DNA from: Diplonema japonicum
Taxonomy: Eukaryota > Euglenozoa > Diplonemea > Diplonemida > Diplonemidae
NCBI GenBank assembly: GCA_964019335.1
Contig: OZ025725.1
Location: forward strand, 186,001 to 250,000
DNA length: 64,000 bases
Direction of reading: 5' to 3'
Below the pieces are notes generated by a model. It was not told the origin of the DNA and searched no databases. It saw nothing but the letters and a program-made list of their open reading frames with translations. Both the position numbers and the translations under genes were made by a program. Positions 1 to 10,350 of this stretch are shown one piece after another. Each line of letters starts with the position of its first letter. Position 1 is the stretch's first letter.

Positions 1-75
1 TGCTCGGCCGAGGTGCGCCCCACTGTAATCGAGAATACAATGCTTGTACAGGGCGCCGGAAACACTGGCCTATTT
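1..75 (+). repeat. 3' end of a dispersed repeat (matches 38727-38805)
   Basis: This stretch aligns along its length with 38727-38805, sharing CTCGGCCG, GCGCCCC, TGTAATC and CAGGGCGCCG in the same order. One reading frame is conserved in both copies (VI....LVQGA.NTGL), so the similarity is protein-coding and not just base composition. Both copies run into a T-rich tract. The window therefore begins inside the last part of a repeat unit whose body lies upstream. Related C-termini appear at 41141-41530, 42621-42847 and 60516-61315. Confidence 0.6.
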
Positions 76-152
76 TTTTCTAAATATTCTTTTGCGGTGT
101 TTTTGAAAAGGGTCAAAAAAAAAAAAAAAAAAAAGAAAAAAGGTGGGGGTAA

Positions 153-755
153 ATGCAGTGGGTGCCGCAGAACGAGCAGCAGCCGCAACATGCAGACGAG
201 GAAGCCTTACCAGGAGAGAGAAGCAAGAGTGTGGAAGAGGTCTCGGAGGAGGCGCTAGACAGCATCGCAAAGACACTCCCGCAACTGATAGAGGGAATGA
301 AGAGGGAGCTGGCCTTAAAGGATGAGATGATCAAGAAGCTAAGGGAGAGGAACGGGGAGATCTTGTGGAACCCAGTGTGTCAACCGAGCACGGAGGCGTC
401 CACGGGTGATGGCGACGAACGAGGAGAGGACATCGATTCCTTTTTAGATGAGATTGCTGAGCAGCGAAAGCAACCACCCATCCCACCCAACCCGCCCCTC
501 TACCCTCCTGGCTCTGTTATTCAAGGCAGGCACGGTGGTGCTGTTTTCGCTGAATGCACGGTGCAGTCCATCACCCCTGTTCCCAAGACCACCACCTACT
601 TGTACTCAGTTCGTTGGTCTCCGCAACACGGAGGTGGTATTTCTACCCATGTTCCCGAGTCTGAGCTCAGGGCCATCCCCACCGTCCCCAAGTCACATAC
701 ACGGCCACCGGCTTCGAAATTTCAAATGCCGAATTTTGAAACTTTTGAAAAATAG
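153..755 (+). CDS. Hypothetical protein with a C-terminal SH3/Tudor-like segment (200 aa)
   Basis: The reading frame opens with ATG after a poly-A tract and an AG, and ends before another A tract. Residues ~25-70 are charged and probably helical (DSIAKTLPQLIEGMKREL). Residues ~105-165 (YPPGSVIQGRHGGAVF... to ...VPESELRA) have the strand pattern of a small SH3-type barrel of the Tudor/agenet/chromo sort. That segment is comparable to the N-terminal domain of the protein at 4964, where KVGDEIEASFNGDWFPAV is followed by YEVDWVGD. The middle is Pro-rich. Composition looks coding and lacks the homopolymers of the flanks. I do not recognise the family; the barrel is inferred from pattern only. Confidence 0.6.
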   Translation: MQWVPQNEQQPQHADEEALPGERSKSVEEVSEEALDSIAKTLPQLIEGMKRELALKDEMIKKLRERNGEILWNPVCQPSTEASTGDGDERGEDIDSFLDEIAEQRKQPPIPPNPPLYPPGSVIQGRHGGAVFAECTVQSITPVPKTTTYLYSVRWSPQHGGGISTHVPESELRAIPTVPKSHTRPPASKFQMPNFETFEK

Positions 756-832
756 AAAAAGAAAAAAAAAAAAAAAAAAGAGAACGAAAGGCGCAGTTTT
801 CCTGGCCCCCTGGCGCCCCTCCCCCCTGCGAA

Positions 833-863
<31 letters not shown>

Positions 864-977
864 CCTTCTCTTTCTCCTTCTCATTCCCCCACCCTTTAAG
901 TACGTAAACACAACGCAGTATATCGAAAAAAAAATAAAAATAGTGCTTTTTTTTTTTGTGTCTTTATAAGAAAGACA

Positions 978-983
978 ATGTGA
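978..983 (+). promoter_or_regulatory. Start-stop upstream ORF (ATGTGA) before the phospholipase D gene
   Basis: ATG is directly followed by TGA, 18 bases before the phospholipase D start codon and just after a candidate acceptor AG at 969-970 that follows a T-rich tract. If that AG is the 5' processing site, the mRNA leader would be about 31 nt and would contain this minimal uORF. Such uORFs are known to stall or recycle ribosomes in other eukaryotes. The role here is inferred. Confidence 0.3.
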
Positions 984-1001
984 ATACACTTGGCGGTTAC
1001 G

Positions 1002-3671
1002 ATGTCTGAGTGGTCAAGAACACATGCTGTGAAGGTTTTTTCGGATCTGTTCGATGAGCAGAAGGCAAAGGAGCAAGTGCCGAGGCTCTTGCGGGCGTGT
1101 GACCTCGCAGGGGTAGGGTACGACACCATGTACAGGAGGCTCATGTTAATGCGGCCGTTGAGCCCTGCGCCTGAGACGCCTAGCAGCTCCCCATGCGGGA
1201 GTAGTGTGCAACTGACAGAGAGCGAAGGGGGGGAAGGGGAGGAAGCACCACTCCCTGTGACGGGCTGCTGGAAGGAGCGAGTGGATAACCTCTGCTCCCG
1301 TTACGACATTTCACGCAGCTACGCCCACGAACTCCTTATGACGACAAACGGGCACGCAGGGAAGGCCTCCCGTCTCATAACACAGAACCCACCCCCCTCA
1401 CCCTCACCATCACTGCTCTCTTCCGAGTCTCCTAACGGGTCTCCTCTCGCCCGTACGCAGTCCGCATATCCGTCGCATTCCAACTATTCAATGCCGCCTT
1501 CGTCCCGTCTCCCTCCCACCTCCTACGCCCCCATCTCAGAAGGGATGCCCACCATTCCTGACACTATTGTAAGCGATCTTATATCGGAGACGGAGGAGTC
1601 CTCCGCGCCGCAAGAAGAAGGAATCTGTACCGTAGAGGTGATGGACAGTATTGGCACAACACCGTCGGGGAGGTATCTCATGTGCTACAGGAAGAAGTGG
1701 GGGTGTGTGGCGTTCTTCGACGTGGGGATCGAGTTCGAAGGGGAGAAGCCTTCGTGGGACGAGCTCACAGACTACACACCGATCGCAACGGTGCTGTTCG
1801 TGGAGCTAGGCAACGTGGAATACAAAGAAGAGACAGACCAACAGGTGGGGCAACGAAACTCTCTGTCGCCGAAACACAGATCGCGAGGATCCACAATGTC
1901 ATGCATTGCAAGGCTGGTAGGCGTGCTAGGACAGGTTAGGTTGAGATTGCAACCCTTGGACTACATGGACACCTGTGAAAACCTGCAGAGTTGTATCGTA
2001 AGCGCGCAGACGACACCCTTCCTCCCTTGCACGGCTTCAGGGGTTGAACTGTACCGTGATGGAGTAATGTACTACCCGGCACTCTCTGCGGCCATTAAAG
2101 CCGCAACGCGAAGTGTTTACATCGCGGGATGGTTCCTCTCCCCGCAGGTGTACCTTAGCAGAACGATGCCGTTGGACCAGAACGAGAGGATCGATAATAT
2201 TCTTCAACGAAAAGCTTTCGAGGGTGTGAAAATATACATTCTACTGTACGCGGAGGTCGAGGCGGCCATTGCGTTGGGGAGTGCAAACGCAGCCTCGTTG
2301 CTAGAATCGTTACACCCAGACGGGATATCGGTCCTGCGACACCGCGGCCCGCTGGCCTTCACACACCACCAAAAATTTGTCGTAATCGATTCAGAAGTGG
2401 CGTTTGTAGGCGGGCTTGACCTAGCATGGGGGAGATACGACACGCATGACCATCCGGTTACAGATTCGAAACATGAGATATGGAAAGGATTGGACTACAG
2501 AAACCCGGTTTTACGAGCGGATGACATCTCATCACAAGTGAAGATGCCGTTTAACGATACGCTTGACAGGCAGAAACAACCGAGGATGCCGTGGCATGAC
2601 GTGCATATGAAGGCGGTGGGGCGAGTTGCGTATGACGTTGGGTTGAATTTTATCCAGAGATGGAACCACCATGTTACGACTTCGAAGAAGAAAAAGAAAC
2701 ACCGGTTATCGCCGCATCTACCAGCCGCAACACCGAGGGTATCGAGAAGATCGAAGATTCTCAGAACGCAAGTGATCAGATCGCTTGGTGAATGGTCAGG
2801 TGCTTGTAAACCCGAACGATGCCTCCATGACACAATTGTCAGAATGATACGAAGCGCGAAAAATTCTGTTTATATTGAAAACCAGTATTTTATTTCGTCG
2901 ATTTACGGTTCGCCGGTTACGAACGGAATTGCAACGGTGCTAGCTGACAGGATTAACAACGCGGTGCGGCGGAAGGAAACGTTTCGATGTGTTCTGGTTC
3001 TTCAACCACACGGGGAGGGCAACCCTCTGACAGACCCTTACATCCAAAGGGTGGTCCACTTCCAAAACGCCACCCTCCGTAAGCTTCTGAAGCGAATCAA
3101 AGCCGTTGCGGGCAGCAAACTGGACGATTACATTTTAATAGGGTGTTTGAGGAACCACGCTCAGCTCGACGAAACTTTCGTGACATCACCTGTTTATGTT
3201 CATTCAAAACTTGTCATTGTCGATGATGAACAAGCTGTGATCGGCTCTGCCAACATCAACGATCGCTCGATGGTGGGAGACAGAGACTCCGAGCTAGCAG
3301 TTTATCTTGACGACACCATTCAGAAAACAAACGCGATTCGAAATTTCCGAAGAGATCTTATCGAGGAACATTTATGCGAACAAGGTGTCGCTGAAGATCT
3401 CCTCAACCCGACGACGTGGGGGCTCATAAAATCCCGTTCCGTTAAAAACCAAGCTGCTTACGAAGCGGTGTTTCCTTACATACCCTCTGATGGGGTACAT
3501 ACTGCCGAGGTTGGGAAAGGACTAGCGGGCAAACCAATTCCCGACGGTGCTTCAGAGAAGCTTGAGAAGATCAAGGGAAGGCTGTGCCGTTACCCTGTAG
3601 AGTGGTTCAGCAAGGCGGGCCAGGATAAATCTATTGCAGAACGCGCTGCTGGAACGGACTTTTTTGTTTGA
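1002..3671 (+). CDS. Phospholipase D, two HKD motifs (889 aa)
   Basis: A eukaryotic phospholipase D, which hydrolyses phosphatidylcholine and similar lipids to phosphatidic acid at membranes. Both catalytic HxKxxxxD motifs are intact: H456/K458/D463 (HHQKFVVID) followed by GGLDLAWGRYD, and H734/K736/D741 (VHSKLVIVDD) followed by IGSANINDRSM. The eukaryotic PLD signature IENQYF sits between them. The N-terminal ~300 residues hold a Ser/Pro-rich linker and a beta-rich region (GRYLMCYRKKWGCVAFF) that could be a divergent C2- or PH-like membrane module. I cannot assign it, and no plain PX domain is visible. A Lys-rich insert (KKKKKHR) precedes the second half. I chose ATG 1002; the only upstream in-frame option in the open frame is a TTG at 990. 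No intron is needed. Confidence 0.93.
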   Translation: MSEWSRTHAVKVFSDLFDEQKAKEQVPRLLRACDLAGVGYDTMYRRLMLMRPLSPAPETPSSSPCGSSVQLTESEGGEGEEAPLPVTGCWKERVDNLCSRYDISRSYAHELLMTTNGHAGKASRLITQNPPPSPSPSLLSSESPNGSPLARTQSAYPSHSNYSMPPSSRLPPTSYAPISEGMPTIPDTIVSDLISETEESSAPQEEGICTVEVMDSIGTTPSGRYLMCYRKKWGCVAFFDVGIEFEGEKPSWDELTDYTPIATVLFVELGNVEYKEETDQQVGQRNSLSPKHRSRGSTMSCIARLVGVLGQVRLRLQPLDYMDTCENLQSCIVSAQTTPFLPCTASGVELYRDGVMYYPALSAAIKAATRSVYIAGWFLSPQVYLSRTMPLDQNERIDNILQRKAFEGVKIYILLYAEVEAAIALGSANAASLLESLHPDGISVLRHRGPLAFTHHQKFVVIDSEVAFVGGLDLAWGRYDTHDHPVTDSKHEIWKGLDYRNPVLRADDISSQVKMPFNDTLDRQKQPRMPWHDVHMKAVGRVAYDVGLNFIQRWNHHVTTSKKKKKHRLSPHLPAATPRVSRRSKILRTQVIRSLGEWSGACKPERCLHDTIVRMIRSAKNSVYIENQYFISSIYGSPVTNGIATVLADRINNAVRRKETFRCVLVLQPHGEGNPLTDPYIQRVVHFQNATLRKLLKRIKAVAGSKLDDYILIGCLRNHAQLDETFVTSPVYVHSKLVIVDDEQAVIGSANINDRSMVGDRDSELAVYLDDTIQKTNAIRNFRRDLIEEHLCEQGVAEDLLNPTTWGLIKSRSVKNQAAYEAVFPYIPSDGVHTAEVGKGLAGKPIPDGASEKLEKIKGRLCRYPVEWFSKAGQDKSIAERAAGTDFFV

Positions 3672-3847
3672 AAAAAAAAAAAAAAAAAAAAAAAGAAACT
3701 GAACATAGTGTTTTTATTTTTTATTTTTTTTTGTTTGTATTGGAACGAAGAAAGTGAGGGGGGGGGGGGGGGGGGTTGTTTTGTTGTTGTTCTTCTTCTT
3801 CTTCGTCTCTGACCGTCTTGTAACCTTCTTTACTGAATCTGGTGGAC

Positions 3848-3912
<65 letters not shown>

Positions 3913-4462
3913 CCGTTCTTTCTTCTCCCCCCATTTCTTTTTTTTTTTTTTTTTGCGTCTTTGGAAGTATATAAATTTATTTCGCTAACAGCGCAAAAAA
4001 AGAGTTTTTTTTTTTCTCGAGTTATACAGATTGGAGAAAAAAAAAAAGAAAATAAGAGGGGGTAAAAAAAAAAGCTTGGAACTTTAGAGATATGAGGCGG
4101 ATTTTCAAAAAAAAAGAAAAAAGGTTTTTCCTCAATCCGCTGCTGCTCCCCCCCCTCCCCCCACTCGAATTCATATTAGAAAGGGGGGGGGAAAGAAAAA
4201 GACCACGCCCCTCCCTCACAAAAAAAAAACACAATTTTGCCTTTCTTCTTTTTCTTTTCTCCCCCTCTCAGAAACATTCCGTCTTTTAGCTAATTTTGGT
4301 ATGTAGAAGCGTTGTATCGGCACAGTGGGGGGAAGAAAAAAAAAAGAAAACAAAAAAAGGGGGGGAGAAAATAAATAAAAATACCTTTCTCGGGAAATTC
4401 TCCCCCCACTCCCCTCTCCCCCCTATTCCACTCTTCCATTCGAAAAAAAAAAAAAAAAAAGG

Positions 4463-4493
<31 letters not shown>
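3672..4493. other. Intergenic low-complexity DNA
   Basis: Mostly homopolymer runs: A, G, a T run of ~60 at 3850-3912, then mixed A/G and C/T blocks, ending in a long A tract abutting the ATG at 4494. Pyrimidine-rich blocks (e.g. 4140-4165, 4230-4270) could serve as trans-splicing signals. I see no RNA gene. Confidence 0.7.
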
Positions 4494-4496
<3 letters not shown>

Positions 4497-4772
4497 CCGA
4501 CATCTATACAAGGCGCCCTCCCTGCAAGCACTGCAGGTCAAACACAGGGCCTCACATCGCTAGTACGTGGGGTGAGCAAGGCGACTGGGGGAAAGAAACG
4601 GTTGATCTTCGACAGAAGTGAAACAAACCCGCACATTCTGAGCATCAATGCCAACAATCGAACGAACACCCTGCACGTGGGCTGGACGAACACACGAGGA
4701 GACTGGAGCGGTATCGGCGAGAAGGCACGATTAGTGAGGCTAAAGGTCCCCAAACAACCAGTGGGGTTTTGA
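4494..4772 (+). CDS. Small hypothetical protein (92 aa)
   Basis: An ATG directly preceded by ~35 A residues opens a 92-codon frame of ordinary composition (FDRSETNPHILSINANNR; LHVGWTNTRGDWSGIG), flanked on both sides by homopolymers. The local start context (A-run then ATGCCG) is the same as that of the next gene at 4964. I do not recognise the protein. A GT (CCA|GTGGGG) near the end could be a splice donor, in which case this would be a first exon, but no convincing partner exon is visible before 4964. Confidence 0.45.
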
Positions 4773-4777
4773 AGAGG

Positions 4778-4812
<35 letters not shown>

Positions 4813-4818
4813 GGGGTC

Positions 4819-4855
<37 letters not shown>

Positions 4856-4929
4856 CCCTGAAAATACACCCAACTCAAAAACCAACATAAAAAAAAAAAG
4901 GCGGGAGGGGGGAGAAGGGAGAGAGAGGG

Positions 4930-4963
<34 letters not shown>

Positions 4964-4966
<3 letters not shown>

Positions 4967-7375
4967 CCGAAGCGACAACGAGAGGACAACAAACCGCTCC
5001 ACAAGGTAGGCGATGAAATAGAAGCTTCTTTCAACGGAGACTGGTTCCCCGCTGTGATTTCAGACACAGGACTGGACAGCGAGGGTGAAGTAGAGTACGA
5101 AGTAGACTGGGTAGGCGATGACTCGCTGACAAAAGGCCTCCGCGAGTCCGAGGTCCGGAAAACCAAAACCGGAAAAAAAGAAGAAAAAGACAAAAAAGAA
5201 AAGAAACGGAAAAGACCTGCCGACGAGACAACTGAAGACGAACCAGTCCCCGACTGCGTTCTCCAACAGATCATGAAGGACTTCAAAGACGAGGTTAAAG
5301 GCTTCCGAGGCAAGGCGAGGACCGAACAAGCCAGAAAAGTCTTCAGCAAACTCCCATCCGGGGATAAGCATAACTACCTCAACTCAAACGGAAATGAAGA
5401 GCTTAAAAACGCCCTTCTTGCCGTGCAACAAATCGCGAAAAAATGCGTTTCCGACAAAACAAAAGCCTCGTCCAGCAAAGGAGGGATCGCTGCGGTCCAG
5501 ATCGCCGCGATCGCAACAACCGCGAAAAACGTCCCGGAATTCACCGGGGACTTCAAAAAGTACAGCGACGCAGTAGCCAAACAGCTCAAATCACTGAAGG
5601 CTTCACCCAAAAAGACCGACAAGGACCCCGCCCCCGCGTTGAAAAAACCCAAAAAAGAAACCGCCGACAAAAAACCCAAAAAGGACCTTCCCGTAAGAAC
5701 ACCCCTACAGTTGTACTCCAGCAAGGAGCTGCAAAACGTCCAAGACGCAAACCCGGGGAAAAGCCTCCTGGAAGCAAGGAAGATTTTGGAGGTGCAGTGG
5801 AACGAGCTTACAGACGAAGAGAGGCAGCCTTATGAAAATATGGTCGAGGAGGAGAAGAAAAGAAAAGCCGAAGCTGAGGCCACACCACCACCGCCGAAAA
5901 AGAAGAAAAAAGTCAAATTCTCCGCTGCGGAAGCTGTTGGAATCGTCGCATTGCACAATGCACTGCACCTCCTCGAAGTCGCCCTTCGACACGGTACCTT
6001 AGAAACGTCTCCCAAGGGCATCACCATCGTCAAACATCTCAAGCAGTCCGCGAGAAAACACAGCATCCTCTCAAAGCTTGACTTCTCCGAACCAGTCTTC
6101 ACAGCCTACCATCGTCAAGCTCTTCAAGAAGACGCAACGCTTCGCAAGAACGCTCCTCTTGAGGATGTTATGTCGATTTCAGTGAAGCCTTCAAGGTCAA
6201 CACCACGCGTTTTGGACGTTTACATTGCTGAGAATAGCCCGAAGATCGTCAAGGGAGAGAAGGTGATGGTGAAGGATGCAAAACAAAACCTAACCGACGC
6301 GTTTAAAAAACTGAGCGCGGATGAAAAGGCGGCGTACGAGCAGATGCTGAAGGAGCAGAAGGCGAAGCGGGGGGAACTCTTCGATAACATTCACAAGATC
6401 CGTTTCTTGAAAGGCGAGGAAAGGGACGCGGTCTCAACGCTGGAAAAGACCCTCCAAGAGAAAATCGAAACCGGCACCACCCACGACGAGAACTGCGCCC
6501 AGCGATTCAACGAAATCTGCGAAAAAATCGGCGTCTCAGCGACGGAGAACCCATCGTGCGTGTTCATGCTGAAGAGCGTATCAGAATGCACACAGCACCT
6601 TGTCTATCACGAACGAGTCCCAATGTCAACAGACGACAGAAACAAGGCGAAAAAATCACGTGAGAGCGAACGTAAAAATCTTGTAAAATCCTTTACAACC
6701 ATAAGACAAGGTGTCTTCGGTAAATTGTACCAAGCCGTCGATGTGGCGTACCTAGAGACCCTTTGCAAGGGGCTTGTGGAGGAGTACAAAGTGAAGCTTC
6801 TTGAAATGGCGTCCTCGGCTGAGTCTTGGGACGAGGTTCTCTTCTACCTCCGCGACAGGCTCGACGATGCCAACGGGCACACCCAGCAGAAGCGCGTCCC
6901 CATACATGAGAAAATTGTATTCTCCATCCAGTCTTTCGGGAGCAAAATTGCCCCTTCCGAGGCGCACGTTCTCCTCCCTTATGAGTCCAGCCTGTCTCTT
7001 CCACGCCTTCCGGCGCCTTTGCCGCTCACAGTGGACTCCTCTGTCCGTGTCTTCTTCGGTGATATCGTTTACTGCTGGCTTAACATCTACGTCTTTGCGA
7101 AGGCATTTAGGTTTGGAACAAAACAAAAAAAGGGGGGGTTACATACTTTGCTACACAGGCTTACACGGTTCCCGCTTCACCAGTTCTTCGAAGCCGTCAC
7201 GTCGCAGGGGTCTCCCGTCATGCTGCAGGTAAACCCCTTCCCCTGAAAAAAAAAAGCAACAAATAAAACAGGCTGTTTTCATGCAACTTCTGTGCTTCAT
7301 CGAAGATGCAGAAGAAGCCGACAAGGACGAGTGGATGGGGCATGTTTTGAGCGTTATTGCGAATGTATGAATTTG

Positions 7376-7424
<49 letters not shown>

Positions 7425-8934
7425 AGGACCACGGCATGGACGTAGATGAATCGTCAAGCGAAGAGCACGGCGACAGTTCCAGCAGCAGCTCAAGCAGCGA
7501 CAGCGACAGCGACAGCAACAGTAGCAGCGCTTCAAACAGCAGCAGCACTTCGAACAGTAGCAGCACTTCAAACAGCGACAGCGACTCAGGAGACGCCTCC
7601 GCATCGGCATCTGTCTCTGAATCTGGCTCAGATGACTCGGATGGATCCGCCTCAGGCTCTTCGTCTTCATCATCATCTTCCTCTTCTTCTGACTCCTCTT
7701 CCTCTTCCGGCGCCAGGCATGCTGTCACCGCACGCCAAGCAGCCAAAATGCGCGCAGCCAAAATCCGAGCCCGAGACGAGCTACGCCAAGCACAGGAAAA
7801 AGCAAAGCTTGAGAAGGAAAGGTCCAAGAAGCGCAAGGAGGCATCGGAGAAGCGCAACAAGGTCTTACAAAAGAAGAAAAAGGAACAGGACAAGATTGAT
7901 AAGAAGGAGAAGAAGGCTGCGTTGAAAAAGAAACAAGTGGAGAAGCGAAAGGCGCGCATCGAAGCACGCAAGGGACAAGAAGAACGACTCGCCGACGCCA
8001 GGATACAAAAAGAAAAGCTTGAAAAATCACAAGGATACTATCTAAACGCCGCTCTACGCCAGGCAGTCGAAGAAGGCAGGGACATCCAAGCCGACAGTCT
8101 GAAAGAATGGGATCTAAGGTTAAGAGTGTTGCTACTAAGGGGACTGATCAGAATCGCGTGCAATAGCGATGACTTCGCACAGCACTTCAAGGACGTGGAG
8201 AAGGGCATGGCAGAGATAAAAACACAGAAATCCTCTGATGAGGCTAAGGAAGCGAGCGCCTACAAGGAAGCCGTGGCAGAGATAGACAAAACGGACAAAG
8301 AAGAACTTCAAGAAGCACTTGAAGACTATCAACACAGCCTCACCTCCGTCCGCCACGCATCATGGGTCGAGACAGGCAAACACGAAGCACGTCTCGCGCC
8401 CCTTGGTTCCGACCGGGCAGGGAAGCTATACTTCAAGTTCCCCACAGACAATAACATCTATACCTATACCCCGAGACATCGGATCCCTACTTTAGCTGAG
8501 GAGTGTTCACTGTCTGACGAGCAGGCTTATCGATCCTTGCTTGTGGCGGAAGATGACGAGGAGGACGAGTACCCTCCTTGGGTGATAATGAACGGGACGT
8601 GGGCAACTGTAGAGGACGTGGATTCTCTGATCCCTCTCCTTTCTGATAAGACCTGCCATGAGTATGCGGGGAAGGAGGAAAAAAAAAAAAAAAAAAAAAA
8701 AAAAAACCCAGGAATTTGTTGAAGAAAAACATTGAGAAGATCGCCCCGCTCATCGAGTTCCAAAAGAAACACGTCAAAGCCAAGAGGCATGCTGGTATGT
8801 GATGAAAAAGGTGGGGGATATAGGGGAGGGGAATGTATTACACACAAGGATCGACTGACATACGAAAGTACCTTAACAAGTTCACCGCTTCCGGCTTGAG
8901 CTATCTGTCAGACGACATGAAGGCAGACCCGTAG
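4964..8934 (+). CDS. Tudor/HMG-box/DDT/WHIM chromatin-remodelling subunit, six exons (~1237 aa)
   Basis: Probable exons: 4964-7110, 7159-7228, 7272-7364, 7427-8661, 8712-8794, 8849-8934. All introns are GT-AG, 43-62 nt, and the phases join exactly. Domains in order: a Tudor-like barrel (residues ~10-65), an HMG box (~246-300, LQLYSSKEL... to ...YENMVEEEKKRK), a second HMG-like segment (~413-465), and a DDT domain. Splicing out 7111-7158 makes the DDT domain contiguous (CWLNIYVFAKAFR joined to LTRFPLHQFFEAV). Then come an acidic Ser-rich tract, a long basic coiled coil, WHIM1-like (LRLRVLLLRGLIRIA) and WHIM2-like (APLGSDRAGKLYFKF) motifs. DDT plus WHIM is the arrangement of the non-catalytic partners of ISWI remodellers (BAZ/Itc1 type); HMG boxes bind DNA. 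Nuclear function is inferred from these domains. No PHD or bromodomain is seen. Confidence 0.8.
7111..7158 (+). other. Cryptic 48-nt intron inside the DDT domain
   Basis: Starts GTTTGG, ends CTACACAG, contains an A run and a G run, has length 3n and no stop, so it can be read through unnoticed. Removal joins AG|G as Arg and yields a canonical DDT helix sequence. Retention would insert 16 residues (FGTKQKKGG...) into the fold. Confidence 0.65.
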
Positions 8935-9414
8935 ATTTGCTGCCCTTGAACTTTTTTTTTTTCTTCCCTTCTTTCTTCCATCATTCATTCCTTTTTTTTT
9001 CATTATCTTAATTTACAAAAGAGAGGGAAGAATTGAAGGGGGGGGGAAAAAACTTTAGATTTTTTTTTTTTTTTTTACTCTTGTCCAGGGATTTCATTAT
9101 TTTTATTTTTTTTATTTTGGAGTTAGCAAGAAGAAAAAATGAAGAAACGGGAAAAGAGGGGGGGGGGGGGAAGAAAACGAAAAGAATGAAAGAGAAAGAA
9201 GAAAACGAAAAGGGGGGTAAGTTCGTGGACAACACACCCCCTCCTCCCCTAGTTTCAAATGGGGAGAGGGGGGGTTATGTTCTTTTTTTTTTCTTTCCAC
9301 CCTACCTTTGTCTTTTCTTTTTTTCAAATAGATATCTATTTTTTTTTTCCCCCCCATTCTTTTTTTTCTTTTTTCGAATTTTCCAAAAAAAAAATCTAGG
9401 GGGGGAAAAACAAA
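8935..9414. other. Intergenic, low complexity
   Basis: T-, A- and G-rich tracts with pyrimidine blocks at 8950-9000 and 9280-9370. The latter, followed by TCTAGG at 9396-9401, is a plausible 5' processing site for the next gene. Nothing else is seen. Confidence 0.6.
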
Positions 9415-10185
9415 ATGCTACGCCGGGCAATGCTCCTCCGCCGCCAGGACAAGCTAAGCATTGTCGTTAAAGAAGAGTGGGACAAATACATGAAGGAAAG
9501 AAACTGGTCAATAGGAAGCAGCTTCGCCGTTACAGCACGGAATGGTGTGCTGTGGGGAGGTGGCCTGGCCATAGGCTTGGGGATATGGCTGGTCATTCTA
9601 AGGGAACCTTTAAAGGCAGACACTGCAACACACACTGCTGACGTGACAACAAGACTCCTTTGCGACAAAACTGTCCAGGAGGAGGCCCTGATGCTCTCAA
9701 AAACAGTTGTAAGCGGGCTTCTTCAGGACACAGATAACCTGACCTTGCTAGTGGAATTATTAAAGAAACTTTCGGAAAAAAAAGAAATAGAACAGAGCAT
9801 CGCTGTCCTCTGGCAAGCTGTCCTCGCGGACCCCGAGAACAGACGGAACGTGAAATTGTTCCTTGTGCGGGTTCTTGACGAACCAGAAATTCTTGACGCG
9901 CTCACCTCACTTCTCAAAAAAGTGGTCACAAAGCTCCACACAGATGGAGCCTTCCACACCCGCAGTGTTGAATACACAGGGTCCGTCATCCAGTCCGCGT
10001 TCTCTTCTGAAGCAACACAACTTCACACCAGCTCGGCCATTGTCACCGTCCCTTTCATAACCGCGGGCCTCCGACGCCCTACCCTTCACGACCCCACCGA
10101 AAACCTCCTTGAAAAACAAGCCTCTCTTACCCAACAGCTTGACGAAGCTCGCTCCAGGCTTAAATCCGTCGAAGAGACACTATGA
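9415..10185 (+). CDS. Hypothetical membrane-anchored protein (256 aa)
   Basis: The basic N-terminus (MLRRAMLLRRQDK) could be a mitochondrial presequence. A single hydrophobic segment follows at ~45-63 (VLWGGGLAIGLGIWLVIL). Residues ~75-190 are helical and repeat-like (LLVELLKKLSEKKEIEQ; NVKLFLVRVLDEPEILDAL), reminiscent of armadillo/HEAT-type packing, and the C-terminus is a short coiled coil (LTQQLDEARSRLKSVEETL). I do not recognise the family. A mitochondrial inner or outer membrane location is inferred from the N-terminal basic and hydrophobic layout only. Confidence 0.7.
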   Translation: MLRRAMLLRRQDKLSIVVKEEWDKYMKERNWSIGSSFAVTARNGVLWGGGLAIGLGIWLVILREPLKADTATHTADVTTRLLCDKTVQEEALMLSKTVVSGLLQDTDNLTLLVELLKKLSEKKEIEQSIAVLWQAVLADPENRRNVKLFLVRVLDEPEILDALTSLLKKVVTKLHTDGAFHTRSVEYTGSVIQSAFSSEATQLHTSSAIVTVPFITAGLRRPTLHDPTENLLEKQASLTQQLDEARSRLKSVEETL

Positions 10186-10350
10186 GGTCTTTTTTTTTTT
10201 CTTCTTTTTTCTGTAAGCAGAATTATTATTATTTTTCTTTTCTTTTTTTTTTTTTTTACCACGATTTTTTGCGGGTAACTCTGGAACTTTCCCCTCCCCC
10301 CCTTTTTTTTTCCCCATCCCACTTTACTCACACACACACACTAGGGCCAA

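Noticed and set aside
3754-4065. Poly-Phe and poly-Lys ORFs across homopolymer runs here and in many other intergenic places
   Set aside because: They are translations of T and A runs with no ordinary coding composition.
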